A stretch of 64,000 bases of DNA from Lachnospiraceae bacterium (GTDB taxonomy: Bacteria; Bacillota; Clostridia; Lachnospirales; Lachnospiraceae), in the NCBI GenBank assembly GCA_910575445.1, contig CAJTFW010000005.1, positions 252,911 to 316,910 on the forward strand, given 5' to 3'. Position 1 is the first letter of the stretch; each line of letters starts with the position of its first letter. Below, piece by piece: positions 12,002 to 21,146 of the stretch. Both the position numbers and the translations under genes were made by a program. The notes under the pieces were generated by a model. It saw only the letters and a program-made list of their open reading frames with translations. It ran no database searches and was not told the DNA's origin.

Positions 12002-12928
12002 ATGCGTTTGAATCAGTTGGAATATTTTCTAAAGGTGGTAGAGTGTGGTTCTATAACAAAGGCTGCACAGGAGTTGTACTTAACTCAGCCTAGTCTGACA
12101 AAAGCAATTTCTAGTTTAGAGGCTGAGTATAACATGAAACTTTTTAACCGGACATCCAAGGGATTAAGTCTGACGTTGGAGGGAAGAGACTTTCTGGAGT
12201 ATGCAAAAAATGTGATTGAGAGTTCACGGGCACTTGAGAAGACATTTGGAAAAAAGGATAACCCCTTGGTTCAGAGACTTGCAATTGCAAGTCAGCAGTT
12301 TGATTTTATCTATGATGTATTGCTTTTGCTCTATCAAGAGAACAATGGTCCGCTTTTACAGATTGATTTAAAAGAAAATGATCGGGGGGAGATTGTGGAG
12401 ATGGTGGAAGAATGTAAGGCAGATATTGGGATTTTAGTGCTCTCAGAGAAAGACTCGAAGATATTTAAAAGCGAGATTCAAAGCAAAAATCTAGAGATGC
12501 ATGTCTTAGACCATTCTTCCGTCTATATCTGCATGGGAAAAAAGTCCAAGCTATACGATAGACAGAGCATAGAAGCCAAGGAGGCAGAAAAATATCTGCA
12601 TGTGGTTCTAGATACCGAGCAGACATTTCGCAGAGAAATCCTCTACAAGGCAGACTGTTTGGACGGATACGGTCATGAGCATTTGATTTTCTGCAATACC
12701 ATTGGAGTGTGCAAAAAATTTTTAGAAGAGACGGAAGCACTTTTGATGGCTCATAAATGGGTGTTAGGAGTTTTTCAGGGGACAGAGATTCACTGTGTGC
12801 CACTCTATATGGATGGGCAACCATATCCTGAAGTCAATCATCTGGTATGGATTAAACGTGCAAATGAGCCGTTTCATCCATTAGAAGAACGCTTTATGGA
12901 GCTACTAGAGGCACATTTTTCTGACTGA
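12002..12928 (+). CDS. LysR-family transcriptional regulator
   Basis: About 308 residues. The N-terminal helix-turn-helix is typical of LysR proteins (MRLNQLEYFLKVVE, then SITKAAQELYLTQPSLTKAI at residues 17-36). An effector-binding domain follows from about residue 90. The frame opens at 11960, but the family N terminus and the G/A-rich sequence before it fix ATG 12002. No co-oriented target gene adjoins it, and its effector is unknown. The last 55 bases overlap the end of the convergent TetR gene. Confidence 0.88.
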   Translation: MRLNQLEYFLKVVECGSITKAAQELYLTQPSLTKAISSLEAEYNMKLFNRTSKGLSLTLEGRDFLEYAKNVIESSRALEKTFGKKDNPLVQRLAIASQQFDFIYDVLLLLYQENNGPLLQIDLKENDRGEIVEMVEECKADIGILVLSEKDSKIFKSEIQSKNLEMHVLDHSSVYICMGKKSKLYDRQSIEAKEAEKYLHVVLDTEQTFRREILYKADCLDGYGHEHLIFCNTIGVCKKFLEETEALLMAHKWVLGVFQGTEIHCVPLYMDGQPYPEVNHLVWIKRANEPFHPLEERFMELLEAHFSD

Positions 12929-13521
12929 TTAAACTCTCGCAAAATGTCGCGGATAATCGTATGAAGATAGGGTTTTAACTCTTCAATCGTAGCAGGCTCC
13001 TGATAGAGAATTGCATTATAGCTGACACCAGCAACTAATTCAATCACCAGATAGATAATAATCTCTGGATTGACAAAATGACAGCCAGAACGGGCGATAA
13101 GCTGTGCATATAATTCCCTGGCGGAGAGACCGTCAGGGGATTTTTCTTCGGTCATAGAAGTGCGAAACATCCCCCAACTAAGATGTTTGGACAGAAAAAA
13201 TAACAGAGATTTATCCTTTTGCAGAGCCAGAAGGATATCATCTGTTAAAAAGATAAACTGTTCATCTAGTGCGGTAATATCCGTCTTGGCTAGTCTTAAA
13301 CAGGCGTCCCGAAATAAAAAAGTCGCTTTGGAGGAGATTAGACGATTGCGAATATCGGTCTTATCTTTAAAATAGAGATAGAATGTCCCTTTGGCAATGC
13401 CAGCTCTTCCTACAATATCTGCAATTGAGGTATTGTGAAAGCCTTTGGAAATAAACAAATCAAAAGCAGCATTTAATAAGTCTTTTCTTTTATTTTCTTT
13501 TTTTGTCTCAATTTTTCCCAT
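12874..13521 (-). CDS. TetR-family transcriptional regulator
   Basis: 215 residues with a clear TetR DNA-binding domain: AAFDLFISKGFHNTSIADI followed by AGIAKGTFYLYFKDK (residues 18-54). The C-terminal domain should bind a small ligand. The gene is divergent from the heptad-repeat lipoprotein, and a palindrome TGACC-N3-GGTCA lies on that gene's promoter, so it most likely represses it. The Ser/Lys-rich C-terminal tail runs 55 bases into the 3' end of the lysR gene. Confidence 0.88.
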   Translation of the reverse strand: MGKIETKKENKRKDLLNAAFDLFISKGFHNTSIADIVGRAGIAKGTFYLYFKDKTDIRNRLISSKATFLFRDACLRLAKTDITALDEQFIFLTDDILLALQKDKSLLFFLSKHLSWGMFRTSMTEEKSPDGLSARELYAQLIARSGCHFVNPEIIIYLVIELVAGVSYNAILYQEPATIEELKPYLHTIIRDILREFNQSEKCASSSSIKRSSNG

Positions 13522-13601
13522 AAAAATTATGCTCCTATTCCTAATTTCCTATACTGTATCCCATTTGCGCGCAAAAAGCAACGTACATTTTGAATAAAGT
13601 A

Positions 13602-13630
13602 TTGACCGTTGGTCATTTTTGTGATATAAC
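13602..13630 (+). promoter_or_regulatory. Promoter with overlapping TetR-type operator
   Basis: TTGACC (13602-13607), a 17-base spacer and TATAAC (13625-13630) form a good sigma-A promoter. A perfect palindrome TGACCGTTGGTCA (13603-13615) covers the -35 box, the expected place for a repressor. The divergent TetR gene starts 80 bases to the left. Confidence 0.7.
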
Positions 13631-13666
13631 CATTTTGGAAGACGTGATATCAAGGAGGAATGACAG

Positions 13667-15640
13667 ATGAGATATCAAAAACAGTTTATCATTGCTGCGC
13701 TGATTTTAACAATGACAATGGGGACTTTAGGATGTGCGATAAAAGAGGATAAGACGCTTCAGGCAAATGTAGAGGCAGCACAAGAAGAAAAGAACGAAGA
13801 GAAGAAGGAAGAGGGGAGCTTTGCCGTACAGGCAGAAGGAACAGAGCCAAAGAAGGAAGAGACCGTATATGTGAAGGCAAATGCCGATGGAATGGTAAAA
13901 GAGATTGTGGTCAGCGATATTTTAAGAAATGGAAATCAGACAGAGATACTAAACGACCGAAGTGATTTGTCTGGAATTAAAAATATCAAAGGAAAGGAAG
14001 CTTTTCAAAAACGTGAAGATGGTTCGCTCGTATGGCAGGCCGATGGAAATGATATTTATTACCAGGGGAAGACGAAAAAAACACTTCCAGTAGAGGTGAA
14101 AGTTACATACTATCTGGAAGGAGAAGAGATAAAACCAGAGAAACTGGCCGGTAAAAGCGGTAATATTCGGATTCGGTTTGACTATATCAATCATGAGACA
14201 CAGACCGTAACTATCAGTGGAGAAGAGCGGACAATTTATACTCCTTTTCTGGCTGTGACAGGTCTTTTCTTAGATGAAGAGAGATTTGTCAATGTGGAGA
14301 TGGAAAATGGTCGTGTAATCTCTGATGGCAGCCGGATTATGGCGGGCGGAATGGCAATGCCAGGGCTTTCAGAAAGTATTGCCCTGGCAGAGGTAGAAGA
14401 TATGGAAGACCTAGATATTCCAGAATATCTGGAATTAAGTGCCTATACAACAGATTTTGCGCTGCCGCTTACGATGACTGCGGTGACATCGGATTTTGCA
14501 GAGGAGATAGACCTAGATGAGCTGGATTCCTATGAGGATTTAAAAGCAGATATGCAGGAGCTAAAGGACGCTTCGGTGGAGCTTGTGGATGGAACACATG
14601 AGCTTGTGGATGGCGTTGTCGAGTTAAAGGATGGTTCTGTGGAGTTATATGATGGGGCAGTGGAGCTAGATGACGGTGCACTGGAGCTAGATGATGGAGC
14701 AAAAGAACTCTATGATGGAGCCGTAAAGCTAGATGATGGGGCTTATGATCTTAGAGATGGTGCACTGGAGCTTAAAAATGCATTAAAGACCTACAACGCA
14801 GGATTAGATACTTTGACAGCTGCGATGAGCAATGCAGATGGAAACGGACATGATATTACGGTGGTTGCCAATCAGCTATCTGCTGGTGTCAATCAGGTCG
14901 TAGATTCTGTGATGGCAAGTACGCTCTCCATGGTAAATGCAAACCTGGCAGAGCTTTCGCAGTTTGGCATCGGGCCTTTTGAAAGCGTTGATGCATTTTT
15001 GGCGTTTGATTTACAGAGTGTCTCAGGGGAGCTTATGGGACAGCTTGGTGGAGGAAGCGTCTCAGGAGGCAATATGGAGCAGATAGCAGGGATGCTTCAG
15101 GAAGCGGACCAGAAGATTAAGGCAGCACAGGCAGAAGTGCGTACCACGTATACACAACTTATGACACTAAAAGAAGGAATGGAAGGTCTCTCTGGCGGGA
15201 TTAGCCAGGTGTATGGAGGGATAACGACACAGCTAAAACCCGGAGCAGAGAAGATCTTAGATGGGGCAAGAGAGCTGTATGACGGAACAAAAGAGTTAAA
15301 GGATGGTACAGAAGAACTGCTAGACGGAACGGTGGAGTTAAAAGATGGTACAACAGAGCTAAAGGACGGAACGGTAGAACTTTTAGATGGAACAGTAGAA
15401 CTAAAAGATGGGGTACAGGAGCTGTATGATGGAAGTATTGAGCTTAGGGATGGAATGGAAGAATTTGATGAGGATGGAATTCAAAAGCTCTATGATATGG
15501 TATGTAAGGACCTGCAAAAAGTAATTGACCGGGCACGGGCAGTTGTAGATGCAGGAGAGGCATATCAGACGTTTACACAGCTGGCACCAGGGATGAAAGG
15601 AAGTGTGAAATTCCTGATTGAGACGGAGGCGATTGAGTAA
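13667..15640 (+). CDS. Lipoprotein with LxDG heptad repeats
   Basis: 657 residues. A signal peptide with lipobox TLGC (Cys23) predicts a membrane-anchored exported lipoprotein. After a charged Glu/Lys linker come a beta-rich domain (about 65-290) and two blocks of seven-residue repeats of the form EL-x-DG-x-x: eleven units at about residues 298-374 and ten at 529-598. A helical region lies between them. The L-x-x-G heptad is the kind described for YhgE/Pip-type membrane proteins and MMPL-linked proteins of Firmicutes and Actinobacteria. Here no MMPL transporter domain or partner is present. Strong AAGGAGG; repression by the divergent TetR protein is likely. Function unknown. Confidence 0.75.
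   Translation: MRYQKQFIIAALILTMTMGTLGCAIKEDKTLQANVEAAQEEKNEEKKEEGSFAVQAEGTEPKKEETVYVKANADGMVKEIVVSDILRNGNQTEILNDRSDLSGIKNIKGKEAFQKREDGSLVWQADGNDIYYQGKTKKTLPVEVKVTYYLEGEEIKPEKLAGKSGNIRIRFDYINHETQTVTISGEERTIYTPFLAVTGLFLDEERFVNVEMENGRVISDGSRIMAGGMAMPGLSESIALAEVEDMEDLDIPEYLELSAYTTDFALPLTMTAVTSDFAEEIDLDELDSYEDLKADMQELKDASVELVDGTHELVDGVVELKDGSVELYDGAVELDDGALELDDGAKELYDGAVKLDDGAYDLRDGALELKNALKTYNAGLDTLTAAMSNADGNGHDITVVANQLSAGVNQVVDSVMASTLSMVNANLAELSQFGIGPFESVDAFLAFDLQSVSGELMGQLGGGSVSGGNMEQIAGMLQEADQKIKAAQAEVRTTYTQLMTLKEGMEGLSGGISQVYGGITTQLKPGAEKILDGARELYDGTKELKDGTEELLDGTVELKDGTTELKDGTVELLDGTVELKDGVQELYDGSIELRDGMEEFDEDGIQKLYDMVCKDLQKVIDRARAVVDAGEAYQTFTQLAPGMKGSVKFLIETEAIE
14558..14788 (+). repeat. 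First heptad-repeat block (11 x 21 nt)
   Basis: Eleven imperfect 21-base units inside the lipoprotein gene encode EL-x-DG-x-x heptads (for example ELVDGTH, ELYDGAV, ELDDGAL). The DNA varies at third positions, so the protein repeat is selected rather than freshly duplicated. Confidence 0.85.
15251..15460 (+). repeat. Second heptad-repeat block (10 x 21 nt)
   Basis: Ten 21-base units encode KILDGAR, ELYDGTK, ELKDGTE, ELLDGTV and similar heptads. This block is more uniform than the first, with Gly-Thr at the same place in most units. Confidence 0.85.
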
Positions 15641-15718
15641 AGTAAGAGATTGTGTAATATTGCGTATGGCATTTTAGAATAAGGCGTGGTAGAATGGCGA
15701 AAGAGGAGGAGCGTTATT

Positions 15719-16492
15719 ATGAGAATTTTATTGATTCGCCATGGAGACCCGGATTATAAACATGATTGTCTGACAGAGGTTGGAAAGAAAGAAGCAGCGC
15801 TTTTCGCAGAGGCGGCAAAGGAGCTTGGTGTGGGTGATTGTTATGTATCCCCTTTGGGACGCGCACAGGATACAGCAGCATATACACTTCAGAGATTGGG
15901 CATTTCAGCGAAAACACTTGACTGGCTGCAAGAGTTTCCTGCAAAGGTGCAGGTTCGTGAGTCAGAGGAGCTTAGAAAGGCTTTCCCAGATACAAAGATA
16001 AAAGAAGGAGAGTATTTGCCAAGAATTGCCTGGGATATGGTTCCTTCTTATTATGCAAGGCATCCTGAATATATGGATCGGGAGGGATGGAGAGACTCAG
16101 AAGTAGCAAGGCATAGTGATATGGTGGCGGTATATGATAATGTGGTAAAAAACCTAGATAAGCTGTTAGCTAAGTATGGATATATAAGAGAAGGTATGAG
16201 TTATCGGGTGGAGAATGCTCATACAAAGACTGTGACATTTTTCTGTCATTTTGGGCTAACTTGTGTGGTACTGTCACATCTGTTAAATATTTCACCATTT
16301 TCACTGTGGCATGGATTGGCGTTGGCACCAACTTCCGTGACAGAAGTGGTGACAGAGGAGAGAGAGAAAGGAATTGCGATGTTTCGAAGTCTGAGGATGG
16401 GAGATATATCGCATCTGGCAGTGGCAAAAGAGCAGCCTTCTTTTTCAGCCCGGTTTTGTGAAATTTATGACAATCAAGAACAACGACATTAA
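15719..16492 (+). CDS. Histidine phosphatase (phosphoglycerate-mutase-like) family protein
   Basis: 257 residues. It starts with the catalytic RHG motif (LLIRHGDPD, His8), has SPLGRAQDTA near residue 43, and a second catalytic histidine in FFCHFG near residue 177. This is the phosphohistidine fold used by broad-range phosphatases and mutases; the substrate is unknown. The frame extends to 15686, but GAGGAGG before ATG 15719 and the family N terminus fix the start. Confidence 0.85.
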   Translation: MRILLIRHGDPDYKHDCLTEVGKKEAALFAEAAKELGVGDCYVSPLGRAQDTAAYTLQRLGISAKTLDWLQEFPAKVQVRESEELRKAFPDTKIKEGEYLPRIAWDMVPSYYARHPEYMDREGWRDSEVARHSDMVAVYDNVVKNLDKLLAKYGYIREGMSYRVENAHTKTVTFFCHFGLTCVVLSHLLNISPFSLWHGLALAPTSVTEVVTEEREKGIAMFRSLRMGDISHLAVAKEQPSFSARFCEIYDNQEQRH

Positions 16493-16584
16493 ATCTTAAG
16501 GAAATCTTTATAGAATTCTAAAGAAAATATTCGGTCTTTTCTGGTATATTACGGTAGTAAACGGTAGATAGAAAGAGGAGGCCG

Positions 16585-17208
16585 ATGATTTTTATGTGGA
16601 GATTTTATGGAATATGGATGGATTGCCTGACAAGTATGTTGATATTGACACCTGTGATACTGCTACTTATCAAGATACAGGGAAGAAAGATTGGGAGTGT
16701 GCATACGATAGGCGTGTTTCTCTATATCTGTGTGCTATCCGGGATTTTCTCTGTGACAGGGATTCCTAATATGATGCATTGGGAGTTTGATTTTTCTTAT
16801 AATATAATTCCAATGGTGGACCTTTTTCGCAGTACGACGCAGTATCTACTAAATGTATTGATGTTTATACCAGTGGGGTTTTTACTTCCGCTGTTGTGGG
16901 AACAGTATCAGGGATGGAAAGGAGTCTTAAAGTTTGGGTGTTTTCTGACGGTGTTTATTGAGACTGTACAGATATTTACCTTTCGGACGACGGACATTGA
17001 TGATATATTAACAAACTTATTGGGCGCTTTGCTTGGCTATCTATTAGTTTGGCTGTTGACTAAAGGCTGCAGGTTGCCTCTGCCACTTGGTAGAGGGAAA
17101 GAGATGGAGGAAAAGACAGGGCAGTGGGTGTATTTTCTGGCTGTCTTATTGGAGCAGTTTTTTATTCAGCCGTATTGGTCAATGTTTTTCTGGGATACCC
17201 TTCTTTAG
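16585..17208 (+). CDS. VanZ-like membrane protein
   Basis: 207 residues with about five membrane spans and the VanZ-family pattern FDFSYNIIPMVDLFRSTTQYLLNVLMF, broken by family-conserved N-P-F-type turns, then VFIETVQIFTFRTTDIDDILTNLLGALLGY. These are family landmarks described here in two parts. VanZ proteins are linked to low-level teicoplanin resistance but mostly lack a known role. GAGGAGG lies 3 bases before ATG 16585 and 12 before ATG 16594, so either may start. The end overlaps the convergent kinase gene by four bases. Confidence 0.78.
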   Translation: MIFMWRFYGIWMDCLTSMLILTPVILLLIKIQGRKIGSVHTIGVFLYICVLSGIFSVTGIPNMMHWEFDFSYNIIPMVDLFRSTTQYLLNVLMFIPVGFLLPLLWEQYQGWKGVLKFGCFLTVFIETVQIFTFRTTDIDDILTNLLGALLGYLLVWLLTKGCRLPLPLGRGKEMEEKTGQWVYFLAVLLEQFFIQPYWSMFFWDTLL

Positions 17209-18575
17209 GAGACAGAACTTATGATTTTGGCGTGAATTAAAATGGTGTTTCTATCTAGAAATTCCATCTTCCAGTTATGTGCTTTAAAGATTTGAGAGAC
17301 GATGCGAAGCCCCATAATATGTGGGGCTTTTTCATGGTCAGAAAGTGTACCTGTCAGAGAAGCGATAACATTGGAAGGGATGCCACAACCACTGTCTGCA
17401 TATTGAAAGCGGATAAAGCCCTTCTCTAGACTGGCGTCTATCTGAATCTGGCAGCCAGAAGGATTGTGGCGGACACTGTTTTGGATTAGATTGTAAAAGG
17501 CACGTGTAAGCAGTGAGGTGTCTCCGTCTAGATAGACAGGCTCTATTTCTTTGCTGATGCAAAGTTCAAGTACATGAGTATCTAAAAGCCCCTGATTGTA
17601 GCAGTCACTGACAAGCGTGCGAAGCAGGCGAGCAGGCTGAAAAGCCATGCGTCTTAGTGGCTGCATATCATATTCTAGCTTGGAGGTTAGATTCAGGTCT
17701 TCGATTAAGTGTTTAATCTGGAGGCTTTGGTGCTCCATAAGTTCTGCAGTGCGCCGCTGTTCTTTGCTAAGTGCACTATCGCTTTTGAGACTGGCAGCAT
17801 AGCCCATAATCAGAGAAAGCGGTGTGCGAATATCGTGAGAGACGCTGCTAATCCAGGTGGTGCGGGCATCATCTCTCTTGGCCAGATGTTCTCGCTGCTT
17901 GGTAAGAATCTTAGAGGTCTGATTAAGCTGTCTAGCCAGAAGCTCTGTCATACCTTTTTCAGGAAGACAGATAGGCTCTTCCTTAGACAAAGATTCTAGG
18001 CCTAATGCGATGGTACGAAGAGAGCGGTAGAAACGAACACTCCATACAATAACCAGAAGAAGAACCAGTATAAGGTTTAGAATTAGCATCGCTGGAATCA
18101 TATAGAACATACGTTTTATTCTCTCTACAGAGTCAATAATATTGTATCGAAACAGACTCCCTTTGGGAGCGCCTGTTACCAAAAGTCCATAGTCTGTCAC
18201 CTGGCAGATAATGGGGTAGTCATTGAGATACCATTTGCTAAAGACAGCAATCTCACTGGCTGTATAGTGGCGCTTGGTAATATCCTCTGGCAGATGATAG
18301 CTCCAGATAACGGTTCCATTGTCATCTAGCAACATGGAAAATGCTAATTGCTCCTCTATCTGTTTTTTGCCTTGTTCCGTTATAGAGATAACGCCATTAT
18401 CTTCTCGAAGTTCTTCCGACAGACCTTTTGCGCTGTTATAATTTGTATTGCCAGAAGGCTGAACAACATAAAAGGCGGTAACTGGATAGAGAAATATATT
18501 AAAAAATAGAGTCATCAGAAGAATCAAAACAGCTGTAAAGAGATAGCGCGCAATAATCTTTGACAAACTTTTCAC
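17205..18575 (-). CDS. Sensor histidine kinase
   Basis: 456 residues: membrane helix at about 12-36, an extracytoplasmic domain of about 120 residues, a second helix at 157-180, then a dimerisation domain with SHDIRTPLS (His247) and an ATPase domain with QNSVRHNP and GCGIPSNV. It starts 14 bases after the paired regulator gene. The pair is divergent from a three-gene ABC transporter of the LanFEG type. This arrangement resembles the CprABC-CprK/R lantibiotic-sensing system of Clostridioides difficile; the match is by layout and not proven. Confidence 0.88.
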   Translation of the reverse strand: MKSLSKIIARYLFTAVLILLMTLFFNIFLYPVTAFYVVQPSGNTNYNSAKGLSEELREDNGVISITEQGKKQIEEQLAFSMLLDDNGTVIWSYHLPEDITKRHYTASEIAVFSKWYLNDYPIICQVTDYGLLVTGAPKGSLFRYNIIDSVERIKRMFYMIPAMLILNLILVLLLVIVWSVRFYRSLRTIALGLESLSKEEPICLPEKGMTELLARQLNQTSKILTKQREHLAKRDDARTTWISSVSHDIRTPLSLIMGYAASLKSDSALSKEQRRTAELMEHQSLQIKHLIEDLNLTSKLEYDMQPLRRMAFQPARLLRTLVSDCYNQGLLDTHVLELCISKEIEPVYLDGDTSLLTRAFYNLIQNSVRHNPSGCQIQIDASLEKGFIRFQYADSGCGIPSNVIASLTGTLSDHEKAPHIMGLRIVSQIFKAHNWKMEFLDRNTILIHAKIISSVS

Positions 18576-18589
18576 AAGTGACTTCCTCC

Positions 18590-19300
18590 TTAACCTTTGA
18601 CCAATTTATATCCTAATCCCCGTACAGTTAAAAGCCAGACAGGGCTAGAAGGATTTTCTTCTATCTTGGCGCGAAGCCTTCTTATATGCACCATCAGTGT
18701 ATTTTCATAGCCATAGTAATTTTCTCCCCACACCGCATCAGAGAGTGCATCAAAAGTGACAATATTTCCCCTATTTTCGTTTAATTTTTTTAGAAGGGCC
18801 AGCTCTTTGGCAGTCAGTGAGAGTTCCCCATCTGGGGTGGCGATAATGCCACGCTTTAGATAGACGGTGCGCGTACCAAGGATTAGACTATGTTCTTCTG
18901 ATTCTGTATGAAAGGAAGAAAAGTAAGTGCGCTTTAAGATAGCGCTGAGACGAAGGATAAGCTCATCGGGCAGAAAAGGTTTGGTCAGATAGTCATCTGC
19001 GCCAAGCCCCAGACCAAAGAGGCGGTCATTGTCCTCGTCTTTGGCGGAGAGAAAGAGAACAGGTGCATCAGATACCAGGCGAAAATCTCGCATCAGTGAG
19101 AAGCCGTCCCCATCAGGTAACATAATATCTAAAATTATTAATTCTGGTTGATGCTTTTTAAACAGTGCGCGGGCCATCTCACAGTTAGAAGCCGTCTGTA
19201 TCGAGAGAAAACCGCGACGGGTCAGAATATCTTTCAGCATATCTAAAATATCGGTATTGTCGTCAACCAGAAGAATCCGGGCTTGATAGAGATGTTCCAT
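18590..19300 (-). CDS. OmpR/PhoB-type response regulator
   Basis: About 236 residues: receiver domain with the acidic pair (VDD), phosphoacceptor Asp58 (LIILDIMLPDGDGF) and a conserved Lys in TKPF, then a winged-helix DNA-binding domain. The frame extends to 19378, but AGAAAGGAAC precedes ATG 19300 and MEHLYQARILLVDD is the natural N terminus. It is cotranscribed with the kinase and divergent from the ABC transporter, which it likely activates. Confidence 0.9.
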   Translation of the reverse strand: MEHLYQARILLVDDNTDILDMLKDILTRRGFLSIQTASNCEMARALFKKHQPELIILDIMLPDGDGFSLMRDFRLVSDAPVLFLSAKDEDNDRLFGLGLGADDYLTKPFLPDELILRLSAILKRTYFSSFHTESEEHSLILGTRTVYLKRGIIATPDGELSLTAKELALLKKLNENRGNIVTFDALSDAVWGENYYGYENTLMVHIRRLRAKIEENPSSPVWLLTVRGLGYKLVKG

Positions 19301-19475
19301 AATTATGTTCCTTTCTGTAATTATCGAGGTTATTTCTATTATAGATGTTTTTTCCATAGATTTCAGCTTCTTATACAAAAGTTAAGGAAAATGTAAGGTA
19401 GACGTCAGCCGTGAGTAAGAAGGGCGTGATAAGGTAGAGAAAGAAAAGAGACAGTATAAGAAAGGTGGAAGCGGT

Positions 19476-20390
19476 ATGAAGTATATCATAGAGACGAATA
19501 GTCTTAGTAAACAGTATGGAGAAAAATATTCGGTAAAAAATCTGCGCCTTAAAATACGGCCTGGATGCGTCTATGGTTTTTTGGGGCCCAATGGCGCCGG
19601 GAAATCTACAACGATGAAGATGCTTTTAGGGCTTGTCAAACCGACAACCGGAGAAATCTCGATGTTTGGAAAGGAACTATATCAGAGCAATCGCATGGAA
19701 ATCTTAAAACGTACAGGCTCTCTGATTGAAGCACCTTCCTATTATGGACATCTAAGTGGAAGAGAGAACCTTGAGATTGTACAGACCTTAAAAGGTGTGC
19801 CAAGAGAAGAGATTGACGAGGTGTTAAAGATTGTGCGCCTGAGCGGGCAGCAGAAGAAAAAAGTCAAGGAGTATTCGCTAGGGATGAAACAAAGGCTTGG
19901 ATTTGCAGCAGCACTGCTTGGAAAGCCCAAACTGCTACTCTTAGACGAGCCAACTAACGGACTTGACCCGGCAGGAATTCAAGAGATGAGGGAGCTGATT
20001 GAGAGGCTGCCAGAAGAATATGGGATAACAGTGATGGTGTCAAGTCATCTGCTTAGTGAGATAGACCAGATGGCGACGGATGTAGGGATTATTGACAAGG
20101 GAAAGATGATTTATCAGGGAGCCCTGCAAAAATTGCATGATAAGGCCAGAAGCACTATCTCAATGTATGTACTTAACCAGGCAGCAGCGGTACAGATACT
20201 TGAGAGGTATGGAGAAAGCTATGCGATAAAAGGAGGAGAACTGGTGTTTGGAGAACGGGAAGAACTACAGGTAGCAAGGCTTGTTGCACTTCTGGCAAAT
20301 GGCGGTGCACAGATTACTAGAGTCTCTGCAAAACAGAAAAGTCTGGAGGATATTTTCTTACAGTTGACAGGAAAGCAGGTGAGTCTGTAA
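19476..20390 (+). CDS. ABC transporter ATP-binding protein, LanF/BcrA type
   Basis: 304 residues with Walker A GPNGAGKST (37-45), signature YSLGMKQR and Walker B LLLLDEPTNGLDPAG. The C-terminal extension matches the bacitracin/lantibiotic self-protection class. With the two permeases downstream it forms a complete exporter. Such transporters clear cationic peptides or lantibiotics from the membrane. AAGGTGG precedes ATG; the stop overlaps the next start by one base. Confidence 0.92.
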   Translation: MKYIIETNSLSKQYGEKYSVKNLRLKIRPGCVYGFLGPNGAGKSTTMKMLLGLVKPTTGEISMFGKELYQSNRMEILKRTGSLIEAPSYYGHLSGRENLEIVQTLKGVPREEIDEVLKIVRLSGQQKKKVKEYSLGMKQRLGFAAALLGKPKLLLLDEPTNGLDPAGIQEMRELIERLPEEYGITVMVSSHLLSEIDQMATDVGIIDKGKMIYQGALQKLHDKARSTISMYVLNQAAAVQILERYGESYAIKGGELVFGEREELQVARLVALLANGGAQITRVSAKQKSLEDIFLQLTGKQVSL

Positions 20391-21145
20391 TGCAAAGGGA
20401 ATGGAGAACAGAATGGATAAAGGTAAGATATCGAAAGGTGGGGCTGCTTCTTATGGCTTTTCTGATGCTTATCTTCTTATGGGTAAGTTGGGCACTTTCT
20501 AGGAATACGAAGGAGGAGATGGCGGATGGATATCGGATGATATTTTTGCAACTTCCAATGATTCATACGATACTGGCGCCAACGATGCTGGCAATGCTCG
20601 CGAGCAGGTTGTGTGATGCAGAGGTGAAAGGAGATACCCTAAAGCTTCTGTGTACCCTAGAACATAAAGGCAGGTTATTTGATATGAAGCTTTTGATGGG
20701 GGCGTGTTATCTGGCACTGTTTGTATTTGCAGAGGTTGGAATTCTCTTTATACAAGGTGCGATATATCATTTTCAAAGACCTTTAGAGCCTGTGCAGATT
20801 CTCTTTTTTGTGCTTCAGATTTATCTGGTGAGTTTTGCTATTTTTTTATTACAAGTGGTATTGTCTTTTTTCTTTGAAAATCAGATTTTGCCACTGGCAA
20901 TAGGACTTTTGGGTTCTTTTGTAGGATTGTTTTCATGGTTTTTTGCCAATGGTATCGGAAAACTTGTGCTGATATGGGCATATTATTCGCAGCTTTGTTT
21001 TGTGGCTTTTGACTGGGAGAAGGAGACTAGAGTGATAACATATTATAATAAGCCTTTTGATGTGTTTTCTTTTGCTTTACTGATAGTATTTTTAGTGGCT
21101 GGATATGTGATTGGAAAAAGCCTTTTTTTAAGAAAGGAGATATAG
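20390..21145 (+). CDS. ABC transporter permease, LanE-like
   Basis: 251 residues with six likely membrane helices (about 15-35, 55-75, 100-125, 140-160, 165-190, 225-245). It starts within the stop codon of the ATPase gene (TAATG), so translation is coupled. Permeases of this size come in pairs in lantibiotic immunity exporters, and the next gene is the second one. Confidence 0.85.
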   Translation: MQREWRTEWIKVRYRKVGLLLMAFLMLIFLWVSWALSRNTKEEMADGYRMIFLQLPMIHTILAPTMLAMLASRLCDAEVKGDTLKLLCTLEHKGRLFDMKLLMGACYLALFVFAEVGILFIQGAIYHFQRPLEPVQILFFVLQIYLVSFAIFLLQVVLSFFFENQILPLAIGLLGSFVGLFSWFFANGIGKLVLIWAYYSQLCFVAFDWEKETRVITYYNKPFDVFSFALLIVFLVAGYVIGKSLFLRKEI

Positions 21146-21146
21146 G

